From NCBI GenBank assembly GCA_021234155.1, contig JAJEKV010000103.1, forward strand, positions 3,348,001 through 3,412,000: a stretch of 64,000 bases of DNA. Direction: 5' to 3'. The stretch's first letter is position 1. Each line of letters begins with the position of its first letter. Below the pieces are notes generated by a model. That model was not told the DNA's origin and made no database searches. It worked only from the letters and a program-made list of their open reading frames with translations. This DNA is from Isoetes taiwanensis. Its lineage: Eukaryota; Streptophyta; Lycopodiopsida; Isoetales; Isoetaceae. Positions 1-11,199 of this stretch are shown here, piece by piece. Made by a program: the position numbers and the translations under genes.

Positions 1-172
1 CCCATGGCCCGGTTAGGACTGCTCATGGACATTAAAATAATATCTATCTATCTATCTATACCAAGTTAACACAACATTAAAGGTATAGATATGTGCAGGT
101 ATAGATATGTGCAAATGTCCAGGTTGGATGAATAAATTCTAAAAGAAGTCATTGATAAAAGAGCGAAATGCT

Positions 173-284
173 TATGAAATAGGTAGGATTATCTTTGAAG
201 TAGACACTAGATGAGTTTGTGTCATTTGTATGAAATAGGTAGGATTATCTTTGGAGTAGACACTAGATGAGTTCGTGTCATTTG
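173..284. repeat. Tandem duplication, 56-bp unit, two copies
   Basis: Two adjacent copies of about 56 bp begin with TATGAAATAGGTAGG at 173 and 229. They differ at only a few positions, so the duplication looks fairly recent. No coding content is seen. Confidence 0.85.
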
Positions 285-841
285 TACATCTCAGTTGATA
301 TGTGCACAAATAAACGAAGCCTAAGAAAAGAATACTAGCAGTAGGGTAGGCTTGGGGCAAGGGATGGATTGCAGTGGGGGACGGATACAATGAAGAAAGA
401 GAGATGGAAGAGTAGATGAATAAAGAAAGTTTTAGTACCATCACTAAACTAAATACACCACTAAATACACCATCAATAATAGCGAATAGTTGCAAATTAT
501 AAACCATATAGAATACTTGGTTCAATAGATCAAGCGTATGTGCTAGCAAGCTCGTTCAAAAAATGACCACAAGACCAAGAACTAAGTAAACCAGAGGAAA
601 ACAAATTAGCAGTAGGGCATACTTGTCAAGGGAGGAATTGACACGAAATATCAATAGATCTTAGTTTCGGTAGTGGCGGATCAGCAAAAAATGCACTAAT
701 ATCTCTCTACAGATCCTTCCTCTTGAGGGAGTAGGACATAGAAACCATAGGAACAAGACATGTTAAAACATAGTACATAGATAGCACAAACATAAACCAA
801 AATCTCCTTAGTTGATTCTATATAGAGACTGCATAGCTATT

Positions 842-995
842 TGATAAAGGAGATGTTTGAAACGTCAATATATTAATGGTGATGAGGGCTTACACTTGAT
901 ATTTGAAACTAAGTTGTCTGATAAAGGAGATGTTTGAAACATCAATATATTAATGGTGATGAGGGCTTACACTTGATATTTGGAACTAAGTTATC
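842..995. repeat. Tandem duplication, 77-bp unit, two copies
   Basis: Two head-to-tail copies start with TGATAAAGGAGATGTTTG at 842 and 919. They are almost identical, including the shared tail TTACACTTGATATTTG. No coding content is seen. Confidence 0.85.
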
Positions 996-1636
996 GAATT
1001 ATTTTTTTGTTTAACCAATAATAAGCTGTGACATGCAATGTAAAAGAGCATATTTGGAGCATCCATCACTTGACTGTAAACTTAACTATTATGGAGGATA
1101 AAGGTTGCAAGGTGTGGCCAAGGTACTTGATTGTAAACTTGTTTGTTAAGGAGGATAAAGATTGCAAGGATGTGTGTGTGCGTGTGCGTGTGCGTGTGCA
1201 TGTATGTCCTCAATTCTTGAACTGACGATGAAACAAAGGGAATCTAATAACAAGGAACAACAAGTAATCTTAGCAAGCTTATTAGGCAAGTTTGAAATTT
1301 CAAGAAACAACAAGATTGAGACTGGGCCATAGAATTTCTCAGAAGCATGGGCTCTTATTCTCATTTAGAACCATCGATTCTATTATTAGCAATCATTGTA
1401 AAGAGGCAATGCAAAACAATGTTTCTGTAAGAATGTTTGTGTTCTCGGGGCAAAAATGATAGGGAAGGCTTCTATTGCCATGAACATGGCAATAAAATTT
1501 ACTCCAGCTCATGATATACCATATGGGATTGGCACATTTGTAGGATGCTAACAAATTGCTAAAAATAAAATTAGTCAGAGTAGTGTGAACATGAAACAAA
1601 CTGCTAAGATATTTACATTTTCATTCTAATATTTTG

Positions 1637-2503
1637 CTACGGAAAGTTTTGTTGTGATGAGGAAATTAACCTACTGATAAATAGAAAAGCACACCCATGT
1701 GATTGCATGGTCATGTGTATGTTCGCAGTTCCTCTTTGACTCTTTAATTCTCCACATCTTGAGCACACACATACTCTACGTTTATGGGGAATTTTTATAA
1801 GACCGAATTCACTTTTCCATAATTTGGTGAAGTGTGAGTAAGAGATGTGTTGAGACTGAATGCACGTTTTTTTTATTTTCTTCAAAGACATCATTTTCGT
1901 GATGTTGTATGTCAACTGATACATGTTGTTGTTAAGCAACTTTTCACATGTTTCTCTAAAATAATTCTTCATCCATGACACAACAGCTAGGGTGTGCATT
2001 GTTCTAACTCTTCTTGGCCTGCAGTGATCATCAATTGCAGGGTTTTTACCCAGTCTTTTATGTACTTGAGACATTCTAGTAGCCCCTAAATGATGGACAA
2101 CCCTAAAGCATTTATGGCGCACTTGTTCATGGTTAATGCAATGCAAAAAGGTGTGGCAGTCTGGTCTTACATGATAAGCCACGTAGGCATTTTGGTACGC
2201 GAATGTCATAGAACTGTAGTTATCTCTAATTGCACGAAGTTTAGCCATGTTGAATCTATTAATGCAACCCAATGAGCAGCATGCAGTTCTTAAAATTCTC
2301 CTCATTTTTTGTTCATCCATAAGGTTTCTTCTTCTTAGAGAAGAACATGCTCTCAAGCTAAAATCCAACTTGAATTTCTTAGCAGATTGACTGGAAAACA
2401 TGTCATCTCGTTGCTCTTCGTTGGTGTCTTCATCTTCTGATGAAAGTTCTACTCTAGGAGTGACCTTCTTTGCCCTCAGTGGTGTGTTTGAAGTAAAAAA
2501 CAA
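1637..2503 (-). pseudogene. N-terminal fragment of a DUF7869-type transposase-like protein
   Basis: This 288-codon frame on the minus strand begins with a basic/acidic tail (SSEDEDTNEEQ) and then has a Cys-rich segment (CCSLGCINRF, CHTFLHCINHEQ). A 'GATRMSQVHKRLGKNP' segment follows, then 'HFTKLWKSEFG..IP' leading into a Cys pair (CVCSRCGELK). That order matches my memory of the N-terminal half of DDE-like proteins annotated with DUF7869, which are common in oomycetes, corals and some non-seed plants. The catalytic half is missing: the frame runs into unrelated sequence at its 3' end. The family name is recalled, not searched. It could instead be another transposase family with a similar zinc-binding region. 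Confidence 0.4.
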
Positions 2504-2689
2504 AGACTACGTGAAGCTGTACTCAAATAAGTTGGAGGCACGGTGTTAAATATAGCTGATGGTCCATAAGATGTTCTGGTAGTATCTTGATGAGGAGTTC
2601 TTGCAAACATATCTTTTTTTATTGTGGATTGAAATTCTACAAAGTTGTGTGTCACAATAGTTGTTGAAGAGGTTTGAAAGCTAAAATAT

Positions 2690-3262
2690 GCCATCGATCC
2701 AAGCCATCGGATCAGTATTCTCGAATGGACGAGCATGCATCTCTCCCATGCATGCATGTATTGCATGCATTTTCTGGGGATCTGGTTCAGTTGGGGATCG
2801 CTATTTCTTGTAGGTTCTTCATCGACTTCTCATCGGTGTTTTCTCCTCTCTCAGCAGTTCGCTTGACTCTCTTTCTTTGATACCAGGCAGGGGAGAGGCT
2901 TCTCCCTGCTTGGTTTGATAGTTTGACATCCTTTTCCATGTTGTGACATGTTCTTCCCTAATCTTGTCTCTTTTTCGGCCATCCTTCAACCTTCAACTTC
3001 GATCCCGTTTTGATAAGGAAGTCCTCTTTTTGTCGGGGGCTTTTGTTTGTTTTCATGCGAGCCCTTATTCGAGAATGCCATCGATCCGAGCCATCGGATC
3101 GGTATTCTCGAATGGGCGAGCATGCATCTCTCCCATGCATGCATGCATTGCATGCATTTTCTGGGGCTCTGGTTCATTTGGGGATCGCTATTCCTTGCAG
3201 GTTCTTCATCGACTTCTCATCGGCATTCTCCTCTCTCAGCAGTTCCCTTGACTCCCGCCCAC
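2690..3262. repeat. Direct repeat of about 190 bp, two copies (2690-2880 and 3073-3262)
   Basis: Both copies begin with a near-palindrome built on ATCGATCC(A/G)AGCCATCGGATC, then share GCATGCATCTCTCCCATGCA and GTTCTTCATCGACTTCTCAT, and end near CTCTCAGCAGTTC. The palindromic start also occurs in inverted orientation near 6041 and 9688. This suggests the end of a dispersed element, but no terminal inverted repeat pair or target duplication could be fixed. Confidence 0.75.
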
Positions 3263-4631
3263 CCTCCCTTAATGTGTATATTATTGTAAATGTTGTTTTT
3301 TATCGTGTGGCATGCGTGACCAGCCCCTCGCTTTTTCGAGGTTTTTTCTCTATTGGTTTTTTTGTTCGTGATGTGCGGGTCCAGGGGTGATGCACGGCTT
3401 CGGTATTCTCTGTGGAGCGTGGCCTTTTTTGTGGAGACATTTAGCAGTCTTGCGTTGTCCGAGCTCCTTGCCGAGATCCCAAAAGGGTGGGGTTTGTTAA
3501 TCCCGGCGATAAGCTCTCGGCAGGTATACTAGGCAACATCTGTAGCACACAATTTTATTTGGGGTCCAGATGACATATAGTCTGTTCCGAATCATCTATT
3601 GAGGTGGAGCCTGTATAGTTTCAGGGGATGGACAAAAGTACGTACAAGTGGTAATGAAATGAAGGGAGGGGGCAACCTATTTCTTGTTGGACTTGGTGAC
3701 GGGGAGATGGAACAAAAGGTGATGGAAGACTGTTACATACAAATGGTAATGCAATGAAGGGAGGGGCAATCTATTTCTTGTTGGACTTGGTGACAATTGG
3801 AAAGGTGGTGGAAGTCTATTATTTGCTGGACTGATCTTATTGACGTTGGAGTTGGAGAAGCATGAACATCAGAAGAAAACACATTTGGCCACGTGTTCTA
3901 TCCGAACTAGAGGAACTATAGACAACAAAAGGGGGTGGAAGTTTGTTCACAACGCGTTTAACCATCTTCAACAACTGCAAAACATTAGAGAGACAGCAAC
4001 TTACTTGATTGTTGTACATTTGCTATTCAAGAATACAAGACCAATTAAAAAGAAGAAGACTATTGAAAAAATGAAGGCAGAAGAAAACTACAAGCTATTC
4101 CAGAATACACTAGATTAGGCTATTTAGACCAGTCGTATTCCACTTTACATAGAATTAGAGAAGGAACCATGGTGAACCTTTAAAAGGAGATTTTGGCACC
4201 TTCACTTCTGTATTTTTGCTGCAACTGGAGTCGCTAGAATCAACGACTTCGAAACTATTCGCAGAAGCTGTATTCTGAATTGGAGAGGGAAAAGAAAATT
4301 GAAGTTGTTTTTAGCTTTTGTACTTGTTGTACGCCCTTTTTAGCTTTTGTACTTGTTGAAATTTATTCCAAAGTATACTTGTCTATTCTCGATTAGCAAA
4401 AGTGTATTCGGAAATAATTTTGGATATTCAGAATAGGTAAAGCATATCTCAAAATACACTACAACAAAAAGTGTATTATGTATTCAGGAATACACTTTTG
4501 CTATCCGAGAATACAAAAGTGTATTTCCGAATAGACTTTTGTTATTCAGGAAAGGGAAAAGCATCTAAAATGGTGTAAGCTTAGCCTTAAAGTAGCTTTT
4601 TCTTTAAATAGTATAAGCATAGTTCGCATTA

Positions 4632-4667
<36 letters not shown>

Positions 4668-5040
4668 TAAGTGTGTTAAACTTCTTTTTGACATGGCAAA
4701 AGACATTTGTTCTTTGTTTAGGCTTAAGTTTGGTTTTTTCTATTCCAGAATATATTTCTCTATTTTTTTTAGCCTTTTGTACTCTCGTTAACGACCATGC
4801 TTTTGCGGGCAATAAAATGCCAAAGAGGACAATCGAAATCTCAAAAAAGCCCCACTCACAAAGGAACGTTCAGGAAGATGTTGAGCCTGCTATTTAAGAA
4901 AACTCCTAGACACAATAGTTCATAACTAGGGGCACAGAAGGGAAGTACAATACAATAACATTTCTAGAACGTTTATAGCTAGCCACAAAAGGTACTGTGA
5001 GAGCAGCATGGGTAGTATCATGCAAGTTGAAGACGTTGCT
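3263..5040. other. Non-genic stretch with duplications and a poly(T) tract
   Basis: No supportable gene. A roughly 90-bp tandem duplication lies at about 3641-3795 and shares ATTTCTTGTTGGACTTGGTG. At about 4380-4550 the sequence repeats AAAAGTGTATT and its complement AATACACTTTTG several times and includes CACTACAACAAAAAGTG, so it could be an AT-rich MITE or a subterminal transposon region. A run of 28 T lies at 4633-4660, possibly a retroposon tail on the minus strand. Confidence 0.5.
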
Positions 5041-5260
5041 AGGCAGTTGGGACAAAAGGAGGACTATCTTTCAAGACATTATAAGGCCTTCTGGGAAGGG
5101 ACTCGCGATAGACACAAAACCGGTCGTCGGACTACCCCATAAAAAGAAATGTGCACAGGCAACATAGAAGGGCAATGGCGACAACTTCTCACCGGGATAA
5201 AAAACCCCGCCCTTTCGGGTTTTCGAGGAAAACCCTAATGAGAAATGGTCGCCAACAACC

Positions 5261-5425
5261 TTGAATGTGATGCCTGGAAAACCGAAGAAGATGGAGGGAC
5301 GGCGAACCCAAAGATAGCAGGACCCCAGAGGACGGCAGAAGCCCCGAATGTGTTGCCTGGAGAACCGAAAAAGATGATGTGCTGGCGAACACAAATCGAG
5401 CAAGACCCGGAAGATGGCGGAAGCC
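5261..5425. repeat. Diverged tandem duplication, about 85-bp unit
   Basis: Two GC-richer copies start at about 5261 and 5346 with AATGTG(A/T)TGCCTGGA and share GGCGAAC.CAAA and GCA.GACC. Frames on both strands stay open because of the composition, which is not evidence for a gene. Confidence 0.6.
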
Positions 5426-5671
5426 GGAGAGACGAAAGGAGACATGTCGATGGCGAAGTCGAAAAAGCGGGGATCCCCAAGCGACCTTAAAAAACTGCAA
5501 ACAACTCAAAAGAACCCTAAAAAAATACCCGTAAATGGTTAGAAAGAACTAACATGCATGGCATGGACAAGGCAAGCCGCACAACCAACCCCCGCAAAGA
5601 AGAGCAAATTAGAACATAAAAATCAGCACCGGAAGGTGAAAAAGCATCATCCAAGGGTGGAAATTAAGTAT

Positions 5672-5825
5672 CGTCACCCTCAAGGTGGAAATAAATAGCA
5701 TCACCCTCAAGGTGGAAAAAATAGCATCACCCTCAAGGTGGAAAAATAGCATCACCCTCAAGGTGGAAAAAAATAGCATCACCCTCAAGATGGAAATAAA
5801 TAGCATCACCCTCAAGGTGGAAATA
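5672..5825. repeat. Tandem array of a 25-28 bp unit, about seven copies
   Basis: The unit is ATCACCCTCAAGGTGGAAA followed by a variable run of A and TAGC. Within each unit CACC and GGTG flank TCAA, so each copy can form a small hairpin. A related single unit (CACCATCACGGTGGAAATAA) lies at about 6320. Unit length varies only in the A-run, which suggests replication slippage. Confidence 0.85.
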
Positions 5826-5929
5826 AAAACAACATATGAAAAATGACATGATAGTGATGCAAAAACATTATTATAGTAAATGCAAAGTGAACAACCCCGA
5901 ACAGAGGGCGTGTCCCCCGAAAGGCGGGA

Positions 5930-6090
5930 GGGGGAAGCTCTCGGAGAAGGAAGGAAGTCTTTGTGAGAAGACGCCGATAACTTAGGTCTTTGAAGGAGAA
6001 AGAGCCTTATATAGTGGCTCGTCCCTCCCGTAATGGTGATCCGATGGCTCGGATCGATGCGATTCTCGGGAAGGGACTCGCGATAGACAC
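5930..6090 (+). repeat. Dispersed repeat with TATA-like motif, copy 1
   Basis: This shares GAGAAGACGCCGATAAC, GGAGAAAGAGCCTTATATAG and GGCTCGTCCCTCCC, plus the palindromic GATCCGATGGCTCGGATCGA, with the copy at 9590-9722. Its last part (GGGAAGGGACTCGCGATAGA) is repeated at about 5093-5113. TTATATAG could be a TATA box, so this may be a piece of a solo LTR or of a transposon end. No complete element can be drawn. Confidence 0.65.
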
Positions 6091-6435
6091 AAAACCGGCC
6101 GACTACGGAGAACTTCCTAACTACAAGCCCAACGCCGCGAAACCTCCGAATATTGAGATGGGTCACGGAACGCGCAGCCGAGAGTGAGAAGACGAGGAAC
6201 GCCACCGCCGCGGAGCACGAAGCCGCATCATGTGGAACCCTGGCGGTTCGCAAAATGCCCATTGCGGACGAAAGCGAATCGCGTACCATAGAGAGACGGG
6301 TCCAAGCCTATAATGAGCGTCACCATCACGGTGGAAATAAACAGCACCACCCAACAAAAAACGGTCCATAAAAAACGCGACATCTAGAAAAGATAAGCAT
6401 CAATGTAAAACCATAAAAAAGAACGTCAAGAACAC

Positions 6436-6990
6436 GAAACAAACTAAAAGTGGCCATTCGAATGTGCCCAATATAACACCTCGTGTACAACAACGTAAGA
6501 CACGCCACATCTAGATAACGAGAAGCAGAAAAAGGAAAAATGATCAAATAGAAATCCATGTCGCAAAATCTCAATGTGGTGCCAAACGCAATATGCATCA
6601 TATCCAGATAAAGTGAAATAGCAACACCATGCACAAAATTAGAATGTAGCCAATAGAACACCTTGTGGACAACAACGTAGGACACCCCACATCTAGATAA
6701 AGAAAAGCATAAAAATGAGAGATAATCCAATAGAAACCCATGCCGAAAAATCTGAATGCCGTGCCAAACGCAATATGCATCCTATCGAGATAAAGCCAAA
6801 TAGCAAAGATGCCAATAATGATCGTACCAAATAGAAAAAGATCTACTACAAGTGCAAAAACCCTCAATAGACAGTTAGAAATGGATTGCTCGAGAGAACT
6901 AGAATCACGCAAAACCAGCACCATGCACAAAATGAGAATGTGCCCAATATAACACCTTGTATACAATGTTCCACGTAAGATACTCCCTAT
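6436..6990. repeat. Degenerate tandem repeat, about 185-bp unit
   Basis: Two and a half diverged copies share AATGTGCCCAATATAACACC, ACATCTAGATAA and GTGCCAAACGCAATATGCAT. They start near 6436, 6640 and 6915. Frames on the minus strand across this part are translations of the repeat, not a gene. Confidence 0.7.
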
Positions 6991-9589
6991 CAAGAAAAAA
7001 GGAAGATGATCCAAGTGTGGTGATGTCAGAAGACAAATAATACCATATGCATAAAGCCATAAATAAGGGCCCCAATAGGAAACATACTCTGGCAAACGAG
7101 AGACGAGATGGAGGAAGAGGATGGAGGCATGTTAGTACCAGTCAAAAGGAAGGTCAAGAAGGAAATTACGATGAAAGTTAGTCGGATCCCAACAAAAAAC
7201 AAAAACGAGGCGTAAGTAGTCAAAGGTGAGGTTATGGCGAAGGAAAAGGAAGAGATGGAGGTCAAAACGGCCAAGGATATCGAGGAGATGGAGGTTGAGC
7301 GCCAAGGTTGGGGGTTCAATAACCACGGGATGAAATGGGTAATGGGAACACAACAATTACATAATGTCAAGTGGAAAATTATAGCATGCAAATCGAAAAA
7401 AACAAAATAAGGCAACTCGTGATAAACATTAAAAAAAACTTACTAGGACAAATAAATGGGTATATCTAGAGATGACAAATCCATAACATAACATATCAAG
7501 CGGTCAAAAGTACCAGGACAACAAAGGAAATGCTTTAAGCCCAAGTATGAAGCAAAATGTCCCACCAAAGGTTAGCAAAACAGAACAAGAACTCGCACCA
7601 AAATGTAAACAGATACTAGACAAATCCACTTGCAAATCCCAATGCCAAAAAATGACAACCCAATACATGCATATATGGAAAAGTGGTGTAGAAACAAATT
7701 TGAGATAGAGCCAATGACCGTAAACCAATAGAAAATGTGTAAAAGAAGTATGCAATGCAACATGTGAAAAAGCCAAATATAGCTCCCAAAGAGAAGCACT
7801 ATGAGACCCAGAATAGAGGAACCAAGAACTAGGCGAGCAAAGAACGAAGAAAATATTCGATGAAGCTCATCAAAGAAAAAGAAGACTCAATGTCCATAAG
7901 GTCCACCATACCTGTCCATAAAGATACAGCTCAAAAGACAAAACTAGGTGAGTAGTGGTTAAATAGGTGGTAGTGGTGCAACAAATCCAGCTGAATATCC
8001 AGGAATGTGGCCTTTGGGCCAGGGGTTTCTATAATCGCCACGACCTAGAGGATATGGGCACTGACTATTAACTTGCTCCCTATGGAAATGGCGATAAATG
8101 ACCATGTAGAAACTGAAGGCGTTCAAGTTGTGTAACAGAGTTTGAGCTGCAAAAGTCTGTGGTGTGAGTCTACAGATAGATATGCCTACAACCAAGTGGG
8201 TTCATAACGAGCAAAGGTAGAAAAAATGGCATACCCGTGTATAGGTAAATGTGCGGTCTAAGACTTGCTAACTAAATCAAAGGTGTGGCTCTATCAATGT
8301 AAAACTATGGTTTATAAACGTAATATACACCTTAAGGTAAAACCATAAACGTAAAATAAATGTAATTTTTTAAGGTTAGAAACGTAATGGTGCATAAAAC
8401 CATGGTGCTTTGAAAAGGTGAGCACCCCTTAAATCGGGGATGCCACCGATCTGTTCTTCCGGGAGTGTTGACGGCCTGGGCCACCGGAGCTATGCCGGCA
8501 GGATTACCCTGCTACCACGTGGCCTGACCATGTGGGCAGGAGCTTCCCACGAGAGAAGGGCGGCGGCCTGTTACAGGAGGCAGGCCGGAAGGCAAAAGGA
8601 GGGAGCCAGAAGGCAAAAGGAGAAGCCGATTGTTTCTGAGAAACCAAGCGTGATTAGCAGAGAGGTCTGAGGCCAGGAAGCAAATTCGGAGGGATTTTCT
8701 TGAAAGAAGTGGTAAGCAAAGGCCAATCAATTGGTTAGGAGAGCCATGAATCCGGATTGAGGCAGCGCTGAAACGTACAGGATTGGCGCCAAGCTATGAT
8801 CCCAGGGTAGGGGGATGAGAGTGCATGCAAGATCGTGAGCCCAAGGTGGAGAGAAGAAGATTAGTCTGGTGTGAATTAGAGACAAGAACCTGGTACCACG
8901 CAATCTGCAAAAATAAAAACCGGTTACAAAGCTTCGAGCCAAAATTTGAACCAAATGGGAACGCCATGGAGGAAATCCAAGGAGGAGGCGACTCAGAGGC
9001 ATGCAACGCGACATGAAGAAGGAGCGACATCTGAAGCATGCAAAACCGACCGCAGTTTCCGAAGAACACAAAGAGGAGATCTGCTGTCCGACTGAAATTT
9101 CTTCCCCTGCACGCAAACACTCCGATGCTACATGCAAGGAAACCATGACATAAAGACCAAAGCCACAGAACCGCAAATCAAGCTTGTAATCAAACCAACC
9201 CATCGATAAGCTCGCAATCAAAATCAAATTGTCCAATATGAAAATCAACCCAATCTGTTATACAACCTGATGGTCCTCCAAAGCATGCGAACCTGTCCTC
9301 CCCAGCATGCATATACTCAAACATATAGAAAGCGCAATAGAATTTGCAAGCATAAAGAAGCTACGGGTAGAATTTGCAAACAGAGAGAAAGCATCGGTAG
9401 AGTGTGTGTTGCCTCCAGAGGAGGGCGTAGAGAAAATTGGTCTAAAAGATCACCGTGAGGATGTCCATATAAGAGATGGCGAAGACGCCAACCCGAACAG
9501 TACTGCTTGAAGAAAATCAGGTGGGTAGAAAGGGAAGCAAAGGAAAAGGAAAGAGATGGGCAGGAAGGGAGGGAAGCTACGAGAAGGAA
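6991..9589. other. Non-genic stretch, nothing recognised
   Basis: No gene, RNA gene or clear mobile-element end was recognised. A short duplication (GGCAAAAGGAGGGAGCCAGA / GGCAAAAGGAGAAGCC) lies at about 8589-8625. Open frames on the minus strand are low-complexity translations without domain features. Confidence 0.5.
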
Positions 9590-9722
9590 GAAAGCTGCTC
9601 GGAGAAGGAAGGAAGCTGCTGTGAGAAGACGCCGATAACCGGTGCTGAAGGAGAAAGAGCCTTATATAGTGGCTCGTCCCTCCCCAGAATGGCGATCCGA
9701 TGGCTCGGATCGATGCGATTAT
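9590..9722 (+). repeat. Dispersed repeat with TATA-like motif, copy 2
   Basis: This is the second copy of the 5930-6090 repeat: GAGAAGACGCCGATAAC, GAGAAAGAGCCTTATATAG, GGCTCGTCCCTCCCC and the palindromic GATCCGATGGCTCGGATCGA. Similarity stops at about 9722, where coding-like sequence begins. Confidence 0.7.
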
Positions 9723-9739
9723 TGTCGTCGACGATGCTT

Positions 9740-10373
9740 TCTTTAAACTGGTTAAGGTGCAACCTCAAGCCCTCTACAAGTACATGGCCCATTACATCAA
9801 CAAGCAAAAGCTATCTGCTATCATTGATAGAGTTCATACAGACTAAAGTGAGGCATTTGACTACACTGAGATGAAGCAGGAAGAGGAGGAAGAACAAAGA
9901 CATGGTAGTGCTGGTTTTGGTGAGGAAGAAGAGGAATCAATTTCGAAAGAATCAAAACAATAGCAAGCATTGCCAACAAAAAAAACAAAGATTGACTGTT
10001 GCTCTCAAAGTGCCAAAGAAAGAAAGAAGATGCGGCAACTTTTGGCATGAGATGCACCTGAAGAAAACCCGAAGAAAAAGGGCAAAGTCCTAGGTGTGGC
10101 CATAAAAGAAAAAAAAAAGTAGACAAGACATCAGAGAAAATGGAAGAAATAAACCTGCACAAGTATGTGCAGGGTGTTATCTACTTGCCAGTCATGTCCT
10201 TGAAGTTGCCACCTAAAAACGAAGCTGGTGAGAGGCCATTTCAAGTCCAGAAGATATATGCTGATCATTTGGGAAACCTGAAGAACAAATTTTGGAGCAA
10301 CCCCAACTCTTATGTGGATCCGATAGTCATTCTTGTTGATAGAGAGCAGTGCACTGATCCCATCTAGTATGAC
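9740..10373 (+). pseudogene. Decayed coding-like patch, unrecognised
   Basis: Plus-strand frames read like former protein: a stretch with QPQALYKYMAHYINKQ, then an acidic run (KQEEEEEQRHG), then a Lys-rich part. A 75-codon frame at 10140-10367 contains KYVQGVIYLPVMSLKL and NSYVDPIVILVDREQC. Stops and frame changes separate the pieces. I do not recognise a family. It lies just left of the G1 insertion and could be part of the older element G1 landed in. Confidence 0.3.
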
Positions 10374-10573
10374 AGAGAAAATGCTGACACATATACATGA
10401 CTGAAATGATATACATATGTCATACACTAGCGTAAGGAATAGATTGAGAGATGTATATGGTATATTAAATGATAGATTCCTTAAAGAAAAGAGGAGGTAA
10501 CTAGAGCATTGGTTTTGTGGTGGGTTAAATAAACGGCAGGTAATACAAAAGTACGACGTAATAGGTGACATCC

Positions 10574-11009
10574 TGTTGGTGTGGTCACCACTCACCATAC
10601 TCATCACCACACCACACTCATCACCACACTCGTCACCACTCACCATACTTGTCACCACTCAACACACTCATCACCACACTCATCACCACACTCGTCACCA
10701 CTCACCACACTTGTCACCACTAACCACATTCACCACTATGGAGGTGGTATAGAAGATAGTATACCGTATATGGAGTGATGTACGCACATGCACGCATGCA
10801 GGATATTTGCACGTATCCATGATGATCATGGTATTATCTGAGCAGAGAGAGAAGAACAGTGGGGACGGTGTATTGAGAGAGAGGATTTTGCTTGATCTAG
10901 CTATGGAGATGATGATTCTTTGTGTTGTGCATTGCCTTGAACTGATAGATTGAGCTTGGATTGTTGGGTTTTTCATCCTTCTTGCAAGGTTAGAGTCCAG
11001 GCTCTAACA
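10574..11009 (+). repeat. G1 5' LTR
   Basis: The LTR begins TGTTGG and ends CTAACA. Its first 160 bp is a low-complexity array of CACCACTCACCACACTCATC-like units. The unit number differs from that of the 3' LTR, so the array has slipped since insertion. A primer-site-like TTGGCGACCACGG follows directly at 11012-11025 and starts with TGG, as expected for pairing to a tRNA 3' CCA. The tRNA was not identified. Confidence 0.9.
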
Positions 11010-11199
11010 ATTTGGCGACCACGGTGCTCGACAGACCATTGATTGGCAAGAATTTCCATTGGAAAAGGAGTTGTTACCATTGGTATTGGTGTTCGTCGGT
11101 AAAGAACGGCACCATTGAGAAAGGAGCAATTTCTTGTGTGAAGGGAATTTTGCCGTAATTGATTTGTGGGGTAGAATTTGACAAGGGGAGCATAGTTTT

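Larger units (their letters stand above)
1..1636. other. Non-genic stretch with short tandem repeats
   Basis: I see no supportable gene here. The stretch contains a short ATCT run near 40-58, two local tandem duplications listed separately, and a GT/GC-rich microsatellite at about 1171-1206. Reading frames in this part are short and low in complexity. Confidence 0.6.

Noticed and set aside
1146-1364. His/Ala repeat peptide frame
   Set aside because: It is a translation of the GT/GC microsatellite.
4456-4472. CACTACAACAAAAAGTG as left end of the CACTA element at 23759
   Set aside because: The terminal bases differ from the right end (CCTCTTGTAGTG) after CACTACAA, and the neighbouring subterminal repeats do not match.
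5071-5509. Several overlapping minus-strand frames
   Set aside because: They translate a diverged tandem repeat and have no domain or codon evidence for a protein.
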